DNA of 34,709 nucleotides from Streptomyces phyllanthi (GTDB lineage: Bacteria; Actinomycetota; Actinomycetes; Streptomycetales; Streptomycetaceae): NCBI RefSeq assembly GCF_009377205.1, contig NZ_VJZE01000045.1, positions 1-34,709 on the forward strand. Direction: 5' to 3'. Shown one piece after another: positions 10,000 to 18,297 of this stretch (position 1 is the stretch's first letter; every line of letters begins with the position of its first letter). Below the pieces are notes generated by a model. The model saw only the letters and a list, made by a program, of their open reading frames with translations. It had not been told where the DNA came from and did no database searches. The position numbers were made by a program, and so were the translations under genes.

Positions 10000-10195
10000 G
10001 TGCAGTTGTGCCGGCCGGCGCTGCTGCTCATCCGGGTCGCCGAGACCGCCGTCGGCGACATCCGGCCACACCCGGCGTAACCTGCGCCACGAGCTGGACC
10101 GCATGCACCTGGTCACCCTGGCCACCCCCGGCGGGCGGGTCGCGCAACGCTCCGCCACGACCCCCGGCCAGAAGACCGTCCCTGAGGAGCCCTGA
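10000..10195 (+). pseudogene. Remnant of a transposase C-terminus
   Basis: One frame reads LLLIRVAETAVGDIR to a TAA at 10078-10080. The next frame continues RHELDRMHLVTLATPGG and RVAQRSATTPGQKTV to the TGA at 10193-10195. Joined by a frameshift, this resembles the C-terminus of IS1634-like actinobacterial transposases (recalled by pattern, not searched). No terminal inverted repeats or target duplications were identified. The remnant ends at the ATG of the Fe-S protein (TGATG) and supplies its GAGGAG ribosome binding site. Confidence 0.5.
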
Positions 10196-12939
10196 TGCAG
10201 ATCTTCGCCCTGGTGGCGTCGCTGGCGCTCACGCTGGCCGCCCTGTTCGTCCTGGTCCCCGCTGTCCGGAGCATGCTCCGGGTGATCCGGATGGGCCAGC
10301 CCGCGAGCCCGAGCCGCACCGACGATCCGGTCGCTCGTACGGTCACCATGCTCAAGGAGACCGTGCTGCACACCCGGATGCTCCAGTGGACCTGGGTCGG
10401 CATCATGCACTGGTTCGTGTTCGCGGCGTTCCTCTTCCTGAGCACCGCGGTGGTGGGCGCCTACGTCCAGCTGTTCGACCCCGAGTGGGCGTGGCCGATC
10501 GTGGGCCACTGGTACCCCTTCGAGTGGTTCAGCGAGTTCATCGGCGCGCTGAGCACGGTCGGCATCATCTGGCTGATCGTCTACCGGCAGAAGCACCACC
10601 CCCGCAGCGAGGGCCGCAACAGCCGGTTCTTCGGCTCGACGTTCTGGCAGGCCTACTTCGTGGAGTACCTGGCCCTGCTCGAGGGTGCGGCGATCCTGTT
10701 CATCCGGGGCGCGGAATACCACCTCGTCGACCCCGACCACGCGACCCGCGCGCACTTCCCCCTCTCCTCCTGGATCGGTGAGGCGCTCTACCCGGCCGGC
10801 CAGGGCGCCAACGAGAACCTGGTCTACTTCATCGCGTTCTTCAAGATCGCGCTGGCGATGGTGTGGCTGATCGTCATCGGCCGCAACCTGACCATGGGCA
10901 TCGCCTGGCACCGGTTCACCGCCTGGTTCAACATCTGGTTCAAGCGTGAGTCCTCGGGCCGTACGGCGCTGGGCGAGGTCAAGCCGCTCGCCGTCGCCGG
11001 CAAGGCGATCACCCTGGAAGACGTCGAGGACCTCGACGAGGACGTCACGCTCGGCGTCGGAAAGATCGAGGACTTCTCCTGGAAGGGCCTCCTCGACTTC
11101 ACCACCTGCACCGAGTGCGGTCGCTGCCAGTCGCAGTGTCCGGCCTGGAACACCCAGAAGCCGCTCTCGCCGAAGCTGCTGATGAAGGGCCTGCGCGAGC
11201 ACACCTATCTCAAGGCCGCCGGCCAGGCCGGACACGTCGACCGGGCGCTGATCGGCAAGGGCGACGGGGGCGGCGACTTCTACAACCCCGAGGGCGGCGA
11301 CTTCGTCGTCGACGCGGACGTGCTCTGGTCGTGCACGACCTGCGGCGCCTGCGTCGAGCAGTGCCCGGTCGACATCGAGCATGTCGACCACATCGTCGAC
11401 ATGCGCCGCTACCAGGTACTGATCGAGTCGAACTTCCCCACCGAGCTCAACCAGCTCTTCAAGGGCCTCGAGAACCGGGGCAACCCCTGGAACATGGCGG
11501 CGAACGCGCGCATGGACTGGGCCAAGGGCCTGCCGTTCGAGGTCAAGGAGGTCGGCAAGGACCTGGAGTCGCTGGAGTCGGTCGACTGGCTGTTCTGGGT
11601 CGGCTGCGCCGGCGCCTACGAGGACCGGGCCAAGAAGACCACCCGTGCGGTCGCCGAGCTGCTCCACATGGCCGGCGTTTCCTTCGGCGTACTCGGCAAC
11701 CGCGAGACCTGCACCGGCGACTCGGCCCGCCGCTCCGGCAACGAGTTCGTCTACCAGGCCCTGGCCCAGGAGAACGTCGAGACCTTCAAGGAGTTCAAGG
11801 TCAAGAAGGTCGTCGCGACCTGTGCCCACTGCTTCAACACACTGAAGAACGAGTACAAGGCCTTCGGCATCGAGCTCGAGGTCGTCCACCACACCCAGCT
11901 GCTCAACCGGCTCGTGCGCGAGGGCAGGCTGAAGCCGGTCGCCCCCGAGCCCGGAACGAACACACGGTCGATCACTTACCACGACCCGTGCTACCTCGGC
12001 CGGCACAACCAGGTCTACAGCCCGCCGCGCGAGCTGCTGTCGGCTCTGCCGGGCGCTTCGTACGTCGAGATGGAACGCAACTCGGAGCGGTCCTTCTGCT
12101 GCGGGGCGGGCGGCGCCCGGATGTGGATGGAGGAGAGCCTCGGCGAGCGGATCAACATGAACCGCAGCACGGAGGCCGTCGGCACCGGTGCCGACCAGAT
12201 CGTGGTCGGCTGCCCGTTCTGCCGGGTGATGCTCTCCGACGGAGTCACGGCGCTCCAGGCCAAGTCCGAGGCCCGCGAGGAGGTCGAGGTCCTCGACGTC
12301 GCACAGATGCTGCTCGCCTCGGTCAGGGCCGGTGACACCGCGACCGATGCCGAGAAGGCACCCGCCGGTGCTCCCGCGGCCGCTCCGGCCTCCGCGGCTG
12401 CCCCCGTCGCTGCTCCTGCCGAGCCCGCCGCCTCCGGCGCCGCCGGGGTGTCGTTGTTCGCCGAGGCACCCACCGAGGCACCCGCGAAGCCGGCCTCCGG
12501 AGGATCCCTGTTCGACGAGCCCACAACCGAGCCCGTCGCTCCAGCCACCTCCGGCGGCTCACTGTTCGACCAACCCACAACCGAACCCGCCAAACCAAGC
12601 ACCACAAGCAGCTCACTCTTCGACGACGCACCCCCCACCCCAGCCACCCCCAACGGCTCACTCTTCGACCAACCCACAACCGAGCCGACTCCTGCGCCGG
12701 CCGTCTCAGGCGGGTCGCTCTTCGACGTCCCGGCCGACGAGGCACCGGCGCCCGCGACCACCGGGACGCCGGAGCCGACCGCCGAAGCCACCGCTGAGCC
12801 CGCACCGTCAGGCTCGCTCTTCGACATCGAGGAGGAGCCGGTGGCACAGCCCGAGCCGAAGAAGGCCGAGGCTGCGCCGGAGGCCGAGCCGGAGCAGCAC
12901 GACGCGCCGGAGAAGCCGAGGGGCCTCTTCGACCTCTGA
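10195..12939 (+). CDS. Membrane Fe-S oxidoreductase (DgcB/HdrD-like) with SLFD-repeat C-terminal tail
   Basis: Likely passes electrons from EtfBA to the quinone pool. The first 230 or so residues hold several hydrophobic segments in a NarI-like membrane domain (first segment MQIFALVASLALTLAALFVL). Two 4Fe-4S ferredoxin motifs follow, CTECGRCQSQCP (Cys305, 308, 311, 315) and CTTCGACVEQCP (Cys380, 383, 386, 390). Two CCG-type domains come next, with WVGCAGAYEDRAKK, CAHCFNTLKNEY, CCGAGGARMW (Cys635/636) and CPFCRVML (Cys673). From memory, the comparable Pseudomonas DgcB is about 650 residues. This 914-residue protein adds about 205 residues rich in Ala, Pro, Glu and Thr, with eight copies of S/G-L-F ending in GLFDL. 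The ATG has GAGGAG 5 bases upstream, within the transposase remnant. A terminator follows the stop. Confidence 0.85.
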   Translation: MQIFALVASLALTLAALFVLVPAVRSMLRVIRMGQPASPSRTDDPVARTVTMLKETVLHTRMLQWTWVGIMHWFVFAAFLFLSTAVVGAYVQLFDPEWAWPIVGHWYPFEWFSEFIGALSTVGIIWLIVYRQKHHPRSEGRNSRFFGSTFWQAYFVEYLALLEGAAILFIRGAEYHLVDPDHATRAHFPLSSWIGEALYPAGQGANENLVYFIAFFKIALAMVWLIVIGRNLTMGIAWHRFTAWFNIWFKRESSGRTALGEVKPLAVAGKAITLEDVEDLDEDVTLGVGKIEDFSWKGLLDFTTCTECGRCQSQCPAWNTQKPLSPKLLMKGLREHTYLKAAGQAGHVDRALIGKGDGGGDFYNPEGGDFVVDADVLWSCTTCGACVEQCPVDIEHVDHIVDMRRYQVLIESNFPTELNQLFKGLENRGNPWNMAANARMDWAKGLPFEVKEVGKDLESLESVDWLFWVGCAGAYEDRAKKTTRAVAELLHMAGVSFGVLGNRETCTGDSARRSGNEFVYQALAQENVETFKEFKVKKVVATCAHCFNTLKNEYKAFGIELEVVHHTQLLNRLVREGRLKPVAPEPGTNTRSITYHDPCYLGRHNQVYSPPRELLSALPGASYVEMERNSERSFCCGAGGARMWMEESLGERINMNRSTEAVGTGADQIVVGCPFCRVMLSDGVTALQAKSEAREEVEVLDVAQMLLASVRAGDTATDAEKAPAGAPAAAPASAAAPVAAPAEPAASGAAGVSLFAEAPTEAPAKPASGGSLFDEPTTEPVAPATSGGSLFDQPTTEPAKPSTTSSSLFDDAPPTPATPNGSLFDQPTTEPTPAPAVSGGSLFDVPADEAPAPATTGTPEPTAEATAEPAPSGSLFDIEEEPVAQPEPKKAEAAPEAEPEQHDAPEKPRGLFDL
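12505..12700 (+). repeat. Coding repeats for SLFD units within the Fe-S protein tail
   Basis: TTCGACCAACCCACAACCGA occurs exactly at 12565-12584 and again at 12664-12683, a 99-nt (33-codon) period, and a close variant begins at 12511. The stretch 12538-12690 uses CAA, ACA, GAA, AAA, CCA and TCA codons that are rare in the rest of the gene. Confidence 0.75.
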
Positions 12940-12961
12940 TCGCTCCGACCCGATACAAGAC

Positions 12962-12992
12962 CGCCCCCATGCCGGACTCCGGCATGGGGGCG
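12962..12992 (+). terminator. Strong intrinsic terminator after the Fe-S oxidoreductase
   Basis: The arms CGCCCCCATGCCGG (12962-12975) and CCGGCATGGGGGCG (12979-12992) form a perfect 14-bp stem with a 3-base loop, 22 bp after the stop. It lies between convergent genes and may also serve gntR from the other side. Confidence 0.88.
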
Positions 12993-13159
12993 TGTGCTTC
13001 AGGCCGACGGGTGGGCAGCCGGTCGCCCCAGGTGCGGGGCGGTCGCGTGTTCAGGTGCGCGACGGGTGCGCGACGGGGCGGCGCCGCACAGCGCGGTGCA
13101 GGCGCCCACTCCGCCCAAGCGGAAGCGCTCCGGCAGCCACCCTGCGAGCTCGCCGACGG

Positions 13160-13831
13160 TCAGAGCACGCCGCGGATCTCACGGGCGAAGCTGGCGATGT
13201 GCTCGTGGGTGAGGCGCTCGGCACGGTCGGCGTCACCGTCAGCGACGGCGACGAGCAGGTCCGTGTGCTCGGTGACGTGGTGTGCAAGGTCGGGAAGCCG
13301 GTCGATGACCAGGCACCAGATGCGGGTGGCCAGGTTGTCGTAGCGGATCAGCACGTCCTCGAGGTGTGGGTTGCCGGCCGCCTCGTAGATGAGCCGGTGC
13401 AGCGACATGTCCGTCCGCATCATCGCGGTGCGATCACCGTGTGAGTACTCGACGCTCCTCACCTCGTCGGCCTTGGCTCGCAGCACGTCGCGCATGGCGC
13501 TACTGGCGTGGACGGCGGCCCGCCGGGCCGCGAACGGCATGAGCTGCTCGCGGATGTCGGAGATCGCACCGAGCTCGGTCACGTCGATGGTGGTGGCGAA
13601 TGTGCCCCGGCGAGGGTAGGACACGACGAGATGGTCGGTCTCCAGCCGCTTGAGCGCCTCGCGAACGGGTGTGCGTCCGACGCCGATCTCCGCGGCAAGC
13701 TGGCTGTCGTTGATAGGCTCGCCGGGCCTGATGTCGAGCATGACCAATCGATCCTGAAGGCGCTCGTAGGCCAGGTCGGCCAATGACATCTGCGCCGAGT
13801 CAGTCACGGGGGAGACCTCGGGGCTGCTCAT
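13160..13831 (-). CDS. GntR-family (FadR/FCD type) transcriptional regulator
   Basis: An N-terminal winged helix is visible in LADLAYERLQDRLVMLDIRPGEPI, then LAAEIGVGRTPVREALKRLETDHLV and PRRGTFATTID. It is followed by an all-helical FCD ligand domain with DIREQLMPFAARRAA, MSLHRLIYEAAGNPHLEDVL and HHVTEHTDLLVAVADGD, whose Asp and His residues commonly bind a metal and carboxylate effectors. The ATG at 13831 has GGAAGAGG about 10 bases upstream and yields 223 residues. In-frame starts at 13870 and 13891 are possible, but 13891 lies at the edge of the operator-like box. The box shared with the dehydrogenase-etf promoter suggests that this protein represses that operon and itself, with dimethylglycine, sarcosine or a related acid as inducer. 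The target and effector are inferred. Confidence 0.88.
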   Translation of the reverse strand: MSSPEVSPVTDSAQMSLADLAYERLQDRLVMLDIRPGEPINDSQLAAEIGVGRTPVREALKRLETDHLVVSYPRRGTFATTIDVTELGAISDIREQLMPFAARRAAVHASSAMRDVLRAKADEVRSVEYSHGDRTAMMRTDMSLHRLIYEAAGNPHLEDVLIRYDNLATRIWCLVIDRLPDLAHHVTEHTDLLVAVADGDADRAERLTHEHIASFAREIRGVL

Positions 13832-13892
13832 CTTTCGGCCGCCTCTTCCTTCGCGCGGGACTGTTGGCATCAGCGTCGTACCCTCTGACATA

Positions 13893-13909
13893 CTTCAAAT
13901 ATATCAGCT
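13893..13909 (-). promoter_or_regulatory. GntR-type operator at the gntR promoter
   Basis: Read on the minus strand, AGCTGATATATTTGAAG shares A-A/G-CTG-A/G-TATA with the boxes at 5224-5239 and 5463-5479. TATATT inside it can serve as a -10. Autoregulation is the natural reading. Confidence 0.55.
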
Positions 13910-14086
13910 CGCCGTGATCGACGCGCGCCCTGATCACCGACGGAGGCGGATCCGGCCATCCGGTCCCTGATCGACGCCGAACCGAAGCGCCGGCAGCTGA
14001 TGTCGCCGGCGCGCCCGCGGATCGAACCCTCGTCCGAGTGGGTGTTCAAGGGGTCCGTGGCATCGGAGAACAGCCCGAAACGCAAG

Positions 14087-14122
14087 GGGCCCGGCAGGCT
14101 GTCGGCGCAGCCTGCCGGGCCC
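14087..14122 (-). terminator. Terminator of the betB-proVWX operon
   Basis: The arms GGGCCCGGCAGGCTG (14087-14101) and CAGCCTGCCGGGCCC (14108-14122) form a perfect 15-bp stem with a 6-base loop, 57 bp beyond the proX stop on the minus strand. The interval from here to 13892 shows no supported gene. Confidence 0.85.
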
Positions 14123-14178
14123 TTCTCAGGGGTAGTGTCCAGTCCCCCGGCCAGGTGCAGCGACCCGGCCGAGCGGCC

Positions 14179-15156
14179 CTACTTGAGCCAGGCGTCCACC
14201 TTGTCGCGGTTGGCGTCGACCCACTTCTTCGCCGCTGCCTCGGGCGTCATCTTGTCCACCGCGATGTACTTCGCCACGACGTTCTGGTCGTCGTTCGTCC
14301 AGTTGAAGTTCTTCACCAGGTCATAGGCCGGGCTGCCCGACTTGGCGAACTTCGCGCTGACGATCTTGTCCAGCTTGTACACGGGGTAGTCGCAGTCGAC
14401 CTTCTCCGCGTCGGCGTCGCAGCCCTCCTTGTACTCGGGCAGCTTGACCTTCTCCAGCGGCACCTCGGACATGAACCACTGCGGCTCGTAGAAGTAGCCG
14501 ATCACCCATTCCTTGTTCTTCTCCGCCTTGCGGAAGGTCTGGATGAGGGCGGTCTCACTGCCCGCGTACACCACCTTGTAGTCCAGCTTCAGGTTCTTCA
14601 CCAGCGCCTCGTCGTTGGTGACGAACGACGGGTCGCCGTCGAGGAGCTGGCCCTTGCCGCCCGACTCGGAGGTCTTGAACTTCGACGCGTACTTGTTGAG
14701 GTTGTTCCAGTCGGTGATGTCCGGGTGCGCCTTGGCCAGCCACGGCGGCACGTACCAGCCGATGAGGCCTTCGTTGCCGGTCGGGCCGGCGTCGACGGCG
14801 GTCTTCTGGTCGGTGATGTACTTCTTCTTCAGGTCGTCGTGACCCCAGTTCTCGACGACGGCGTCGACCTCACCCGTCCCGAAGCCCTGCCAGGCGATCT
14901 CCTCCTTCAGGTCCTTCTTGGTGACCTTGCAGCCGAGGTCATTCTCCGCGACGTAGGCGATGACCGCCGCGTTGGCCTCGTAACCCACCCACGGGTTGAC
15001 CGCGACGTTGAAGGTGCCGCACTTGCCGGAGCTGCCGGAGCCGTCGGCCTCCGAGGAGCTGTCACCGACCTTCGCACCGCCGCAGGCGGTGAGAGTGAGG
15101 CCGAGCACCGCCAGGCCGGCCGCGCCGACTCTCCACTGTCTTGCTTGTCTTGCCAT
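14179..15156 (-). CDS. proX: Glycine betaine/choline ABC transporter, substrate-binding lipoprotein
   Basis: A 325-residue extracellular binding protein tethered as a lipoprotein. The signal peptide MARQARQWRVGAAGLAVLGL ends in the lipobox LTAC, with Cys25 the lipidated residue. The mature part fits the OpuAC/ProX family: FNVAVNPWVGYEANAAVIAYV, VDAVVENWGHDD, GLIGWYVPPWLA and a long IGYFYEPQWF segment. The conserved Trp and Tyr residues fit the aromatic cage used for quaternary amines. It follows proW by 14 bp on the minus strand. Choline versus betaine specificity cannot be read from sequence; a neighbouring betA would fit choline import as well. Confidence 0.9.
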   Translation of the reverse strand: MARQARQWRVGAAGLAVLGLTLTACGGAKVGDSSSEADGSGSSGKCGTFNVAVNPWVGYEANAAVIAYVAENDLGCKVTKKDLKEEIAWQGFGTGEVDAVVENWGHDDLKKKYITDQKTAVDAGPTGNEGLIGWYVPPWLAKAHPDITDWNNLNKYASKFKTSESGGKGQLLDGDPSFVTNDEALVKNLKLDYKVVYAGSETALIQTFRKAEKNKEWVIGYFYEPQWFMSEVPLEKVKLPEYKEGCDADAEKVDCDYPVYKLDKIVSAKFAKSGSPAYDLVKNFNWTNDDQNVVAKYIAVDKMTPEAAAKKWVDANRDKVDAWLK

Positions 15157-15170
15157 GAGTCAGTAGCTCC

Positions 15171-17189
15171 TTACGCGCTGGTACGCCGCGCTGCTGCCTG
15201 AGTGATCCGGTCGAACATGACTCCGAGAAGGACGATGGCGAATCCCGCCGCGAGTCCCTTCCCGAACAGCTGCCCCTGCGAGAAGCCGGCCACGACGTCG
15301 TAGCCGAGGGCGCCCGCGCCTACCAGGCCGCCCACAACAACCATCGACAGCACGTAGATCAGGCCCTGGTTCGTCGCGAGAGTCAGGGCGCCGCGTGCCA
15401 TCGGCAGTTGGACCTTGGTGATGATCTGCCAGGTGTTGCACCCGGCAGAGGTGGCCGCCTCCACGGTGGTGGCGGGCACGTTCCGTACCCCGTCCGCGAT
15501 GATCTTCATGGCCACGGGAGCCGCGTAGACGATGGCGGCGACGATCGCCGTGAAGCGTGTCGCGCCGAACAGCGCGAGGAACGGCACGAGATAGACGAAC
15601 GGCGGCATGACCTGTGCCGCGTCCAGGCTGGGCCGCAGCAGCCGGTCCACCAGCGCACTGCGTCCCATCCACACTCCGAAGACGATGCCGAGCAGCATCA
15701 CGAGCACCGTGGCGACGAGGGTCGACGCCAGCGTCGTCATGCTGTCCGACCACACACCGGTGCCGACCAGCAGGCCCACGCACACGGCCGTGGTGACCCC
15801 GGCTCGCCAGCCGCCGAGCACGACGCCGAGCGCGATCAGTGCCGCACCGACGAGCCACCACGGGGAGTCCGTGAGCAGCGTTTGGAACGGGTTGAGCAGA
15901 CCGTAGGTGATGGCGTCCCGGAAGGCGTTGGTGATGCCCGAGAGGTTGTCCTGCACCCAGGTGGTCACGGTGTCCGTCGTGCTCGAGATGGCGCTGCCGG
16001 TGTCCCCCTCGCTGGGGAACTCCGCCGCCCACAGATAGGTGTGCGACAGGTAGACCAGGACCGCGGTGACCGCCGCACCCACCCCGAGCAGCGGACGCCG
16101 CCAGGCCAGGAAACGGTTCTTCGAACGCCGGGCGGCCTCCTCGCGTGCGCTCGCCGCGGTGGTGACCCGGTCCAGCACGATGGCCAGGACGACGATGGCC
16201 AGACCCGCGTTGAAGGCCGTGCCGACGTCCAGCGACTCGAGTGCCTGCATGACGGTCTTGCCGAGGCCGGGCGCGTCGATCAGGGCGGCGATGGTCACCA
16301 TGGCCAGGGCGGCCATGATGGTCTGGTTGACACCCATCACCACGGTCCGCTTGGACATCGGCAGCAGAACCTTCATCAGGGCCTGCCGTCGTGTCGCCCC
16401 CAGGGAGTCGGCCGCCTCCACCGTGGTCTCCGGTACGGAGCGGATGGCGTGCGCGGTGATGCGGATCGCGGGCGGAGCCGCGTAGATCAGCGTGGCGATG
16501 GTGGCGGAGGCCGGGCCGATGAGGAAGAACAGCGTCAGCGGGGCCAGATAGACGAACGTCGGCATCGTCTGCATGAAGTCCAGGAAGGGCGTGATGATCC
16601 GGTTGAACCGGTCGGACAGCCCCGCCCACACGCCCAGCGGGATCGCGAACAGCAGCGCCACGAACACCGCGGAGACGGTGAGCGCCAGGGTGTCCATGCT
16701 CTCCTGCCACAGACCCTGCAGCCCGAAGAAGGTGAAGCCTGCCACCGCCAGCAGCGCGACCCTCCAGTTGCCCACGGCCCAGGAGAGATAGCCGACGATG
16801 CCGACGACACCGAGCCAGCCGATCTGCGGGACGGGGCGGCCGACGGAGGACTGTGAGATCAGCTCCTGGATGAAGGTCACCAGAGTGTCGATGACCAGCC
16901 GGATCTCGTTGAAGAAGTAGATGAAGAGCGGGTTGGAGTTGCGGTTCGCGCCGATCGAGTCGTTGAGGTCGTTGAACCACCGGTGCAGATCCGTGAGATC
17001 CGCCGCCGCCAGGGTGAGGGTCTGCTTCCCCTTCAGCACGAAGAAGAGCACCAGCCAGACGACCAGGATCGCGGCCACCACCGTGCCGCGGCCGACTCTG
17101 CGGACCCCAGCGCCGGGCAAGGGTTCCGGCACCTTCTCCAACTCGCCCACTGCGTCCGGCTTGTCCGTTTTCTCTATGACGGCGGCCAT
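15171..17189 (-). CDS. proW: Glycine betaine/choline ABC transporter permease with two fused permease domains
   Basis: Membrane component of the osmolyte-type importer. The 673 residues contain two homologous permease halves. The first has AIPLGVWAGLSDRFNRIITPFLDFMQ at about 190 and the coupling-loop sequence VEAADSLGATRRQALMKVLLP. The second has GIVFGVWMGRSALVDRLLRPSLD at about 500 and VEAATSAGCNTWQIITKVQLP. ProW or OpuAB is normally about 280-350 residues and works as a dimer, so this is a tandem in-frame duplication giving a one-chain permease. The ATG at 17189 overlaps the proV stop by one base (TGATG), implying coupling; a GTG one codon earlier is an alternative. Confidence 0.92.
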   Translation of the reverse strand: MAAVIEKTDKPDAVGELEKVPEPLPGAGVRRVGRGTVVAAILVVWLVLFFVLKGKQTLTLAAADLTDLHRWFNDLNDSIGANRNSNPLFIYFFNEIRLVIDTLVTFIQELISQSSVGRPVPQIGWLGVVGIVGYLSWAVGNWRVALLAVAGFTFFGLQGLWQESMDTLALTVSAVFVALLFAIPLGVWAGLSDRFNRIITPFLDFMQTMPTFVYLAPLTLFFLIGPASATIATLIYAAPPAIRITAHAIRSVPETTVEAADSLGATRRQALMKVLLPMSKRTVVMGVNQTIMAALAMVTIAALIDAPGLGKTVMQALESLDVGTAFNAGLAIVVLAIVLDRVTTAASAREEAARRSKNRFLAWRRPLLGVGAAVTAVLVYLSHTYLWAAEFPSEGDTGSAISSTTDTVTTWVQDNLSGITNAFRDAITYGLLNPFQTLLTDSPWWLVGAALIALGVVLGGWRAGVTTAVCVGLLVGTGVWSDSMTTLASTLVATVLVMLLGIVFGVWMGRSALVDRLLRPSLDAAQVMPPFVYLVPFLALFGATRFTAIVAAIVYAAPVAMKIIADGVRNVPATTVEAATSAGCNTWQIITKVQLPMARGALTLATNQGLIYVLSMVVVGGLVGAGALGYDVVAGFSQGQLFGKGLAAGFAIVLLGVMFDRITQAAARRTSA

Positions 17190-18277
17190 CACATGTCGCC
17201 TTCCTGCCCGGCGACCACCGCGAGGATCTCCTCGTCACCCACGATGCCGAGCAGTTCGCCGTTCTCCACGACCTTGACCGGCTTGTCGGCCGCAAGTACC
17301 GCCCGGGTGGCCTCCTTCACCACGACGTCCGGGCCCAGCTCGGGACCGTCCAGGGGGTCGTCGGGCTCCGCCGGGCGCATGATCCACCGCAGGGTGAGCA
17401 CGTCGCCGCGCGGCACGTCCTTGACGAACTCGCGTACGTAGTCGTCGGCGGGGGCGCCGACCAGTTCGTCCCCGGTGCCGCACTGGACCATCTTGCCGTC
17501 GCGCATGATGAGGATGCGGTCGCCCAGCTTGAGCGCCTCGGAGAGGTCGTGGGTGATGAACACCATCGTCTTGCCGACCTCGCGGTGCAGACGGATGACC
17601 TCGTTCTGCATGTCACGGCGAATCAGCGGGTCGAGCGCGGAGAACGGCTCGTCGAAGAAGAGCACGTCCGGGTCGCCGGCCAGCGCCCGGGCGAGGCCGA
17701 CGCGCTGCTGCATACCGCCCGAGAGCTGGTCGGGGTAGGAGTTCTCGTAGCCGGAGAGGCCGACCAGTTCGACGACCTCCAGGGCCCGCTTGATGCGTTC
17801 GGCCTTGCCCATACCGCGGATCTCCAGGCCGAAGGCCACGTTGTCGACGACGCGGCGGTGGGGCAGCAGTCCGAAGTGCTGGAAGACCATGGAGAACTTG
17901 CTGCGTCTGAGGTCGCGCAGCCGTTTGCCGTCCGCCTCGCGGATGTCCTCGCCCTCGAACACGAGCTCACCGGCGGTGGGTTCGATCAGCCGGGTCAGAC
18001 ATCGCACCAGCGTGGACTTGCCGGAGCCGGACAGGCCCATGACGACGAAGACCTCGCCCTTGCGGACGTCGAAGTTCACGTCGCGTACGGCGGCGGTGCA
18101 TCCGGTACGGTCCATGAGCTCACGGCGGGTGAGGCCGCACAGCTCCTCGGATTCCGGTACCTGCTCGGCCTTCGGCCCGAACACCTTCCACAGCCGGCGC
18201 ACGGATATGACCGGAGTACCGTCCGGGTCCTGAGGGGTGCTGCTCAGCTGCGGCACCGCGGTCTGTGTTGGGGTCAC
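17189..18277 (-). CDS. proV: Glycine betaine/choline ABC transporter ATP-binding protein
   Basis: The ATPase that drives the importer. From the GTG at 18277 it has 362 residues. Walker A is GLSGSGKST, the signature motif [15 protein letters not shown], Walker [14 protein letters not shown], and the switch His sits in [16 protein letters not shown]. The insert before Walker A ([22 protein letters not shown]) and the C-terminal region with CBS-like features ([31 protein letters not shown]) are typical of the OpuAA/ProV subfamily, where CBS domains sense ionic strength. The GTG start has AGAAGAGG upstream and lies 20 bp after the betB stop. A longer upstream reading would run into betB and is rejected. 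Confidence 0.93.
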   Translation of the reverse strand: MTPTQTAVPQLSSTPQDPDGTPVISVRRLWKVFGPKAEQVPESEELCGLTRRELMDRTGCTAAVRDVNFDVRKGEVFVVMGLSGSGKSTLVRCLTRLIEPTAGELVFEGEDIREADGKRLRDLRRSKFSMVFQHFGLLPHRRVVDNVAFGLEIRGMGKAERIKRALEVVELVGLSGYENSYPDQLSGGMQQRVGLARALAGDPDVLFFDEPFSALDPLIRRDMQNEVIRLHREVGKTMVFITHDLSEALKLGDRILIMRDGKMVQCGTGDELVGAPADDYVREFVKDVPRGDVLTLRWIMRPAEPDDPLDGPELGPDVVVKEATRAVLAADKPVKVVENGELLGIVGDEEILAVVAGQEGDM

Positions 18278-18297
18278 GATCGACCTCTTCTCGGCAT

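Noticed and set aside
9313..12006. An 897-codon antisense frame opposite etfA and the Fe-S oxidoreductase
   Set aside because: Same shadow effect. It covers the end of one conserved gene, the intergenic hairpin and half of another.
13870..14085. A 71-codon minus-strand frame next to gntR
   Set aside because: It overlaps the gntR 5' end and operator and has no homology or start signal.
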